Shown here piece by piece: positions 58,385 through 64,000 of a stretch of DNA of 64,000 nt; positions within the stretch are counted from its first letter, which is position 1, and each line of letters starts with the position of its first letter. The DNA is taken from contig NC_054881.1 of the NCBI RefSeq assembly GCF_018320785.1, positions 29,342,947-29,406,946 of the forward strand, in the 5' to 3' direction. The position numbers were made by a program, and so were the translations under genes. This stretch comes from Cheilinus undulatus. Lineage: Eukaryota; Chordata; Actinopteri; Labriformes; Labridae. The notes beneath the pieces were generated by a model. That model saw nothing but the letters and a program-made list of their open reading frames with translations. It did no database searches and was not told where the DNA came from.

Positions 58385-58580
58385 ATGGGCACACATTCTT
58401 AGTGTCAGTCTTCTGCCTTTAAACCACTCCTGAACCCGAGACAACATCAGAAGCATTTTACTTGGGCTAAGGAGAGAAAAAGACTCTTGCTGTTTGGCCC
58501 AGTTTCAGATGAAAGTAAAATTCATATTTTATTTGGAAAACAATGTCCCAGAGTCTAGAGGAGTGAAGAGGCACACCATC
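58385..58580 (+). mobile_element. Tc1-like fragment, same family as 36040
   Basis: The core of a Tc1 transposase coding region lies in broken frames: GAGACAACATCAGAAGCATTTTA, TTGGGCTAAGGAGAGAAAAAGA, TCAGATGAAAGTAAAATTCA (containing the SDESK segment with the first catalytic Asp), then CCCAGAGTCTAGAGGAG. The corresponding blocks lie at about 36536-36650. Both ends are missing. Confidence 0.85.
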
Positions 58581-60779
58581 TAATGCCGGCCTTACACTAG
58601 AGGACTTTTCTAAAACTCTTTAAAGACTAAAAAGACTGACACCTGAAACCCTCTCATATCTAAAGACAATTTATTGGCAAGCTGTTGAGTTTTTAGTCTC
58701 AGACTGAGATTTTGCAAAGACTGGTGGTCACTAACTAAACTTAAAACAAAAAGTAAGGAAATTTGTGTTTGGTACATTTTTTCTTTGCTGTAACAATGCT
58801 TCTTGGTAATAAATCTTATACCGTTGAAAAATCTGTTTATTAACCTTTTAAATGATGCCACATTTGATAAGGATCATGCATTTGTGGGCTGAGCAGCAGA
58901 GCTGAGTATGTGGGTTGCGCTCATGAAAAATGTGCCAAATCTTCTCTGCCAATGCAAAACAGCTTATTTTGCTGTTGCTATTGACTCTTGTTTTGAGCTT
59001 CTGGTACCCCCAGGCACAGCCAATCAGGTGCCTGACTGGCAGCACCTGTGAACATGGGCCCTGCTACAGTGGTCAGTAGATGCCACTGCCACAGGCCTCT
59101 CTTAATGTTTCAAGAATCGGCATGCCACGTTTGACTGATCTGGATAGGGCCCGTCGGTTGGGCAACTTCAAGCTGATGTTCCGCAAAACCAAGTTGTGGG
59201 ATTGTTTGGAATGAACCCCAGTACCATCTCCAAACTGAAGGCCAAGTTCCATGTAACGGGAATGTCAGAGGCAGGCCGCGAAGTGGGCGTCCCAAGAAGA
59301 CAATGCCCCAAGAATACTGTTTTCTCACCCTGTCAGCAAGAACTCTATCCTCCAAGATGACAACACTCACCCCACAGAGCGGGCTTTATCAGAGACTACC
59401 TCCAGAATTTGGAAGTGGAGAGGATGGAATGGCCTCCCAGTCCTGAACTTTACCCTGTTGAACACTTGTAGGATCAGCTTGGGCGTGCTGTTCATGCCAT
59501 AGTGACCAACACAACCACGTTGGCTGACTTGCGACAAATGCTGGATGAAGAATGGGATGCCATCCCCCAGCAGTGTGTGACCAGGTTGGTGACCAGCATG
59601 AGGAGGAGGTGCCAGGCTGTTGTGGCTGTGTATGGTTGTTCCACACGCTACTGAGGCTCCTGTTTGTTAAATGAATAAAGTGGTAAATTGTCAGTATGTC
59701 TTGTTTCTTCAAACTTCAAGCATCCAATCCACCAAACACCAAACAAGAGTCAATGGCAGAATAAGTTGTTCGGCATTGGCAGAGAAGATTTGGCACATTT
59801 TTCATGGGCGAAACCCACACACTCAGCCCTGCTGCTCATCCCCCAAATGCATGTTCCTTACAAATGTGGTACCATTTGAAAGGGTAATAAACAGGCTTTC
59901 CAACAGTATAAATTTATTGCCAAGAAGCATTGTTACAACAAAGAAATAATGTACCGAACACAAATTTCCTTACTTTCTGTTTTTACAAGACTAGAATATG
60001 ATTCCTTTTGAGATTATTTTCCATCATGCATCTGATGGAAATTCACAACAGCATCTTTTGATCAGAGAACAAGATGTAGAAGGAGATGGAGATTGCATTT
60101 TAGTTAATATTTCTTATAATCTGATGTTTTTGAATCATTTCCATTGAGTAGAAATGAAAGGAAAGTTAAACACAGAAGCAACTTTGCATGTTTGCGACAA
60201 CAAAGGAACTATCTTGGAAACACTTCAGAAAAAAAGTACCATATGGAAACAAGAGTTGTCTCACCATGGAAATAATCTGATCTGGCTTTTACTTTGAAAA
60301 TCCAAGTGGCGGTTTACCGTACCTGTCATGCCAGCCTGGAATGAACTGACAGACAAGGCACACAAACACATAGGTGCAGAGATCTGACTGCAGCTCTTAG
60401 CAGACTTTTTTTTAATCTTTTGAGCCCTGCGTGGACATTCAGAACTCTAGATTGATCTACACTCATGTTCATATTTTGAAGAATTAAGTGAATTAATGTG
60501 CTCACGCATAACACTGGCTTCTATTGGTCATGGATGATGGATGCGCCACTGAGAAACACAATTTGCATATTACCAGCTTAAGACTTATGTCAATATCAAA
60601 CACATTTGATATTGCCGTAACACCAAGACTGAAGAAAGACCACCTTAAAATGGCTAAAATCGAGTCTTATGACCACCTTAAGCCTAACAACTAAGACAAC
60701 AGGAGCGAGCTGCAACTTTGGAATTTTGTCTGCGTCTTTGAATTTGGAGGAAAAGTCATCAGGTGTAAGGCCGGCCTTA
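58581..60779. mobile_element. Element with GCCGGCCTTACAC inverted ends, carrying a nested Tc1
   Basis: Left end TAATGCCGGCCTTACACTAG (58581). Right end GGTGTAAGGCCGGCCTTA (60779) is its inverted partner, and AGGACTTTTC / GAAAAGTC and AAAGAC / GTCTTTG subterminal words also pair. No clear target duplication is seen. A complete Tc1-like copy (58744-59983) sits inside. Superfamily uncertain, hAT-like possible. Confidence 0.6.
58744..59983 (+). mobile_element. Tc1-like transposon with long (about 250-bp) terminal inverted repeats
   Basis: 58744-59000 and 59745-59983 are imperfect inverted repeats, each starting next to a TA (58742-58743 and 59984-59985), the Tc1/mariner target. The ends read AAACAAAAAGTAAGG in both directions, apart from small changes. 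Between them lies a transposase remnant. It begins MPRLTDLDRARRLG near 59120, is broken by a frameshift, and lacks much of the middle. The C-terminal part resumes as DDNTHPHRAGFIRDYLQ and LEVERMEWP, then PVEHL, a stop, and DQLGRAVHAIVTNTTTLADL to the natural end CSTRY (about 59653). The catalytic Glu is kept but internal deletion and stops make it inactive. Confidence 0.88.
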
Positions 60780-61715
60780 GTAGCTGGAAGTCCAGAGACA
60801 AGTTTTTACGGTCATGTGTCATGCACGGTCATGCATGTGTAAAAGAAAATGTTTCACATTCTGTATGTTTTAGTAGAGTGAAGTTCAGTAGATGAAATGG
60901 GAAAAATCATTAATAGCTGCTAGTTAAAAACACCAGTGTCTATTCATTTACCATAATGTTTCCATAAGTGTCTTCATTACTGGTTTGTAGGATCCTAATA
61001 GTTCATTAGCAACAGCATTTATAAGTAGTTTGAAGTTCAAGTGTTTGATGCACAAAATGTCTTTCATATGCAAAGTCATGGCAGTATATATCAGGCTTTT
61101 ACAATCTCTGTGGCTCATATTGTTTTGGTACACTGCCAGAAAGAGCAACCTCGTGACAGCAAGCTACACTGTGACCCCTCACCCCAGTGCTCACAGACCA
61201 GAGCCCCCTAATTGGCTACTTTTCCCCTTCAGACTGCATTACGTATTCCGATTACAGCCATGCTGCTGAGCACAGCAGAGAGCTGCAGATAGATCAGGCA
61301 GAAACTGGGGATCAGACACTGGTGCAAAGATAAAAAGAAATATGGAGATGAAGAAGAAGAAGGAGACAAAATGCAGTAATTCAAATGGTCTTCAAGAGAG
61401 GGGTTATATGTAACTTCATTTTTACATTACAAATGTGGGCTTTGCAATTATTAAAGTTGTAGCTAGTACAAATTTCCAGCTCTACAATACATTTTCAAAA
61501 ATACTACAATAATTACAATAATTAAAAAAGCCTTTATATTTTCATTTACTTAACCATTCAACTTAAAGCCAGTTAAACTCAGCTGTAGAATGACAGTAGA
61601 GTCCACACATTCAAGGCAAACTGTTATTTATAATAACTCACAAGTGGAATGAGTAATTGAATAATTTTCATTTTTGGTATACGTGTAAGTGTATAAGTTC
61701 TCTTTACGTCTTTCC
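60780..61715. other. Intergenic DNA, possible conserved segment
   Basis: 61140-61320 is repeat-poor and balanced in composition. No exon supported. Confidence 0.35.
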
Positions 61716-62998
61716 TCTGTAGGATTCAGGTCTGGGTTCTGACTGGGCCACTCCAAAAGGTAAATTTTCCTTTATTTGAAGCTATGCTGTGTTAGATTAT
61801 CTCAATGTTTGTCGTCATTGTCCTGCAGCATCACCTAACTTATGAGCTTCAGCTTGTTGCAGCTACCCTGACATTAATCTGTAGGATAACTTGATAAACT
61901 TGAGGATTCATTTTCCTGTCGATGACGGCCCAGGCCCTTCACACTTCACTGTGAGGATGATGTTCTTATGTTAGTATGCAGTACCCTTTTTACACCATAA
62001 GTGGTGCTGCATGTTCTTCCCAGACAATTCAACCTTGATTTCATCAGTTCGCAAAACATTTTTCCAGTAGCCTTGTAGAGTGTCAAGGTGCTTCCTGCCA
62101 AACTTCAGGCATGCAGTGATCTTTTTTTGACAAGCAGCTGCTGCCTCTATGGTGTCCTGCCATGGACATCACACCTGTTCATCTTTTGCATATGGTAGAA
62201 AAATGAACAGAGATGTTGACTTGTTCCAATGGTTTCTTTAAGCCTTTAGCTGTTATTCTAGGGGTCTTTTTTTAAAAACACCAGTTTGTGCCCTTAGTGT
62301 CAACCTGGCTGGGCGCCCACCTCTAGAGAGTGTAGCGATTGTACTGCATCGTCTCATTTTGTGGACAGTTTGTCTAATTGTGGACTGGTGAGTGAGTTAC
62401 TCTGATGGCAACTCAACAGTCACAGACTAAAGGTCTTTACACACTCAGTCTGTTATTTTTTGATGCGTTTTTTCGGGTCTGTAATCCAAAAAATGTCACA
62501 GGCTCGGACGTTGCACACAGAGTCCGAGGCGTTTTTATTTGCCTTCACTACGAAAATTCATAGAATGTGGCAAATTGTTTAGTATTGCGAGCCTCTTGCT
62601 CCGTCATTCCTTTAAAATCCCACTGGATCCATCCTGACAGAGAGCTTCACACAGCACCTGCTCATGCGTCATAGCATCACAATTAAAGTGTTTTAAATTG
62701 AACTGAATTCAAATCTCATTAAATTGATTTGACTTCAGGTGTGTTAACTCCTGACTCCAATTCTTTTTTGGATCAGCCGAAGGGTTCATTTACTTTTCCC
62801 AGCAGCACTGTGAATGTTTAATGGCTGTGTTCAATTGAGATGTAAAATATTACAACCATCTGTGTAGCATTTGGTTAGGTACATTGTGTTTGTCCACACT
62901 TAGGCCTAGATGCAGATCAAATCACAACTGATGACCAATTAATGCAGAAAACTAGATCATTTCAAAGGGTTCACATACTTTTCTCTGCCACTGTACAT
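61716..62998 (-). mobile_element. Tc1-like element, degraded, minus strand
   Basis: The minus strand begins with the terminus TACAGTGGCAGAGAAAAGTATGTG (62998 leftward). It runs through a decayed transposase coding region whose plus-strand image includes GTGTCCTGCCATGGACATCAC and TCTGGGTTCTGACTGGGCCACTCCAAAAGG. The block order follows a fish Tc1 family distinct from the other four copies here. Many indels; no intact frame. The other terminus, left of 61716, is not seen. A foreign block seems to lie at 62440-62640. Confidence 0.78.
62440..62640. repeat. Possible insert inside the Tc1-like element
   Basis: GGTCTTTACACACTCAGTC...TGATGCGTTTTTTCGGG...ACGTTGCACACAGAGTCCG is CpG-richer than, and unrelated to, the flanking Tc1 blocks. 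It resembles the end of another fish MITE. Boundaries are approximate. Confidence 0.4.
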
Positions 62999-63251
62999 AA
63001 TATAAAGACTGGAAGACCCTGGACTTTTAGTTTAATATCATAACTGTATCAATATATAACTATTTTCACTTGATATAAAAAAGAAATAAAAGATAGGAGA
63101 CACATGAGAGAATGAAATGAAACAGAGACCAAACAGCAGGGTTCAGAATCCATTTGGAGTTGGGTAACATCTGTCCCCCTTAAAAGAATTGGGCTAAGAG
63201 AAATGAAGGACAAAGGTGGATGAAAGGGGGAACGAGTACTCCATAGAAAGA

Positions 63252-63276
63252 AAGGGAGAGAGAGAGAGAGGGAGAG
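63252..63276. repeat. (AG)n microsatellite
   Basis: GGGAGAGAGAGAGAGAGGGAGAG, slightly interrupted. Confidence 0.85.
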
Positions 63277-64000
63277 CACAAATAAGAAATCTTAACAGAG
63301 ACAGGGGAAGATGGAAGTGGAAATGAATAAGTGCAGGCAGTCAGTGAGTCGTCTGATCAAGAGGACGGGCTTCTATCACACACATGCTGTCAGTGCAGGA
63401 TGGAGACGGGCCTGATGGATTTGTATGATAGATGTGTGGACGCATGGAGCCATGGCCCCAGCTGCTGGGCTTAATGAAATGTGTCCCCCTACAAGATAGA
63501 GCGCTCTGATTTAAACACATCCTGCCATGCTATTCCTCTTCGCCCTAATACAGCCAGAAAAAGCCGACGCCACCATCAGGTCCCTCTCTGTTTGTCTTCC
63601 TATTTGAAAGTCAGCTTTTTCATTTGGAACCAATCCGCTGTCTCTTGTCTCACCCTGAAATGAATAATGCTTCTGTTTTGGGGACCTGTAGATCATAGAC
63701 AAGTCAAACTGGATCTAAAATGTGTTTTGTTGTTTTTGTTTTAAGCCTAAGCCTCATCTGCTCCCGTGCAGCATCAGCATGTCAGGTTTTAACAAGTTTA
63801 GTGTAAACCAACATTTTAATGATCTGAAAGCCTTGAATAAAATGAAGAATGTCAGGATTTAGCCTTTATTGATGTAGATGTAACAAGAGGGAAAGGATTT
63901 CCTTCTACTTTTATCACTGACTCTGATTCTTCTCCCCTGTGAAATCCATCTTTTCCCTGTTGCCTCCTCTCTTTCCCTGCTCATGTTCCTCTCTGTCACA
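63277..64000. other. Repeat-poor end of window, candidate conserved non-coding DNA
   Basis: 63340-63720 is repeat-free and balanced, with words such as CACACATGCTGTCAGTGCAGG and GCCATGGCCCCAGCTGCTGGG. No splice-bounded exon is evident. A gene or enhancer could continue past the window. Confidence 0.3.

Overview
The window looks like nuclear DNA from a bony fish, most likely a teleost. Evidence: a compact multi-exon vertebrate gene with GT/AG introns, a second gene with vertebrate intron structure, AT-rich intergenic DNA, and many interspersed repeats of kinds I know from fish (several Tc1-like DNA transposons, hAT-type elements with 8-bp target duplications, and Rex/L2-like non-LTR retrotransposon tails). 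The species cannot be named from this sequence.

Only two protein-coding genes are well supported, both in the first 14.1 kb. A complete four-exon pancreatic-type (group IB) secreted phospholipase A2 lies at 3417-4304 on the plus strand. A complete two-exon PPP1R3C-like glycogen-targeting subunit of protein phosphatase 1 lies at 12372-14096 on the minus strand. Its short first coding exon, 14 nt at 14083-14096, is easy to miss. The two genes are unrelated in function: one is a secreted digestive lipase, the other a cytosolic regulator of glycogen synthesis. Nothing suggests that they work together.

Layout: 0-3.3 kb is AT-rich DNA with a LINE tail and a pair of inverted repeats. 3.4-4.5 kb is pla2g1b. 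4.9-5.8 kb is a diverged direct duplication. 7.4-8.7 kb is an internally deleted Tc1 element. 12.2-14.3 kb is the ppp1r3c-like gene. From 14.3 to 64 kb no gene can be supported. This 50-kb tract is a mosaic of transposon remnants: two piggyBac-like MITE copies at 15.6 and 53.6 kb, two inverted copies of a TA-flanked element at 37.4 and 52.7 kb, three hAT-type elements with readable 8-bp duplications at 40.7, 43.7 and 51.2 kb, and several Tc1 lineages. One Tc1 element has long terminal inverted repeats and sits inside another element at 58.6-60.8 kb. Between the repeats are low-repeat stretches whose composition resembles conserved non-coding DNA. A possible CpG-rich first exon lies near 56.8-57.0 kb.

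I found no tRNA, rRNA or CRISPR array and no convincing new biological system. The most informative observations are the target-site duplications, nested insertions, paired repeat copies and the corrected start of the ppp1r3c-like gene.
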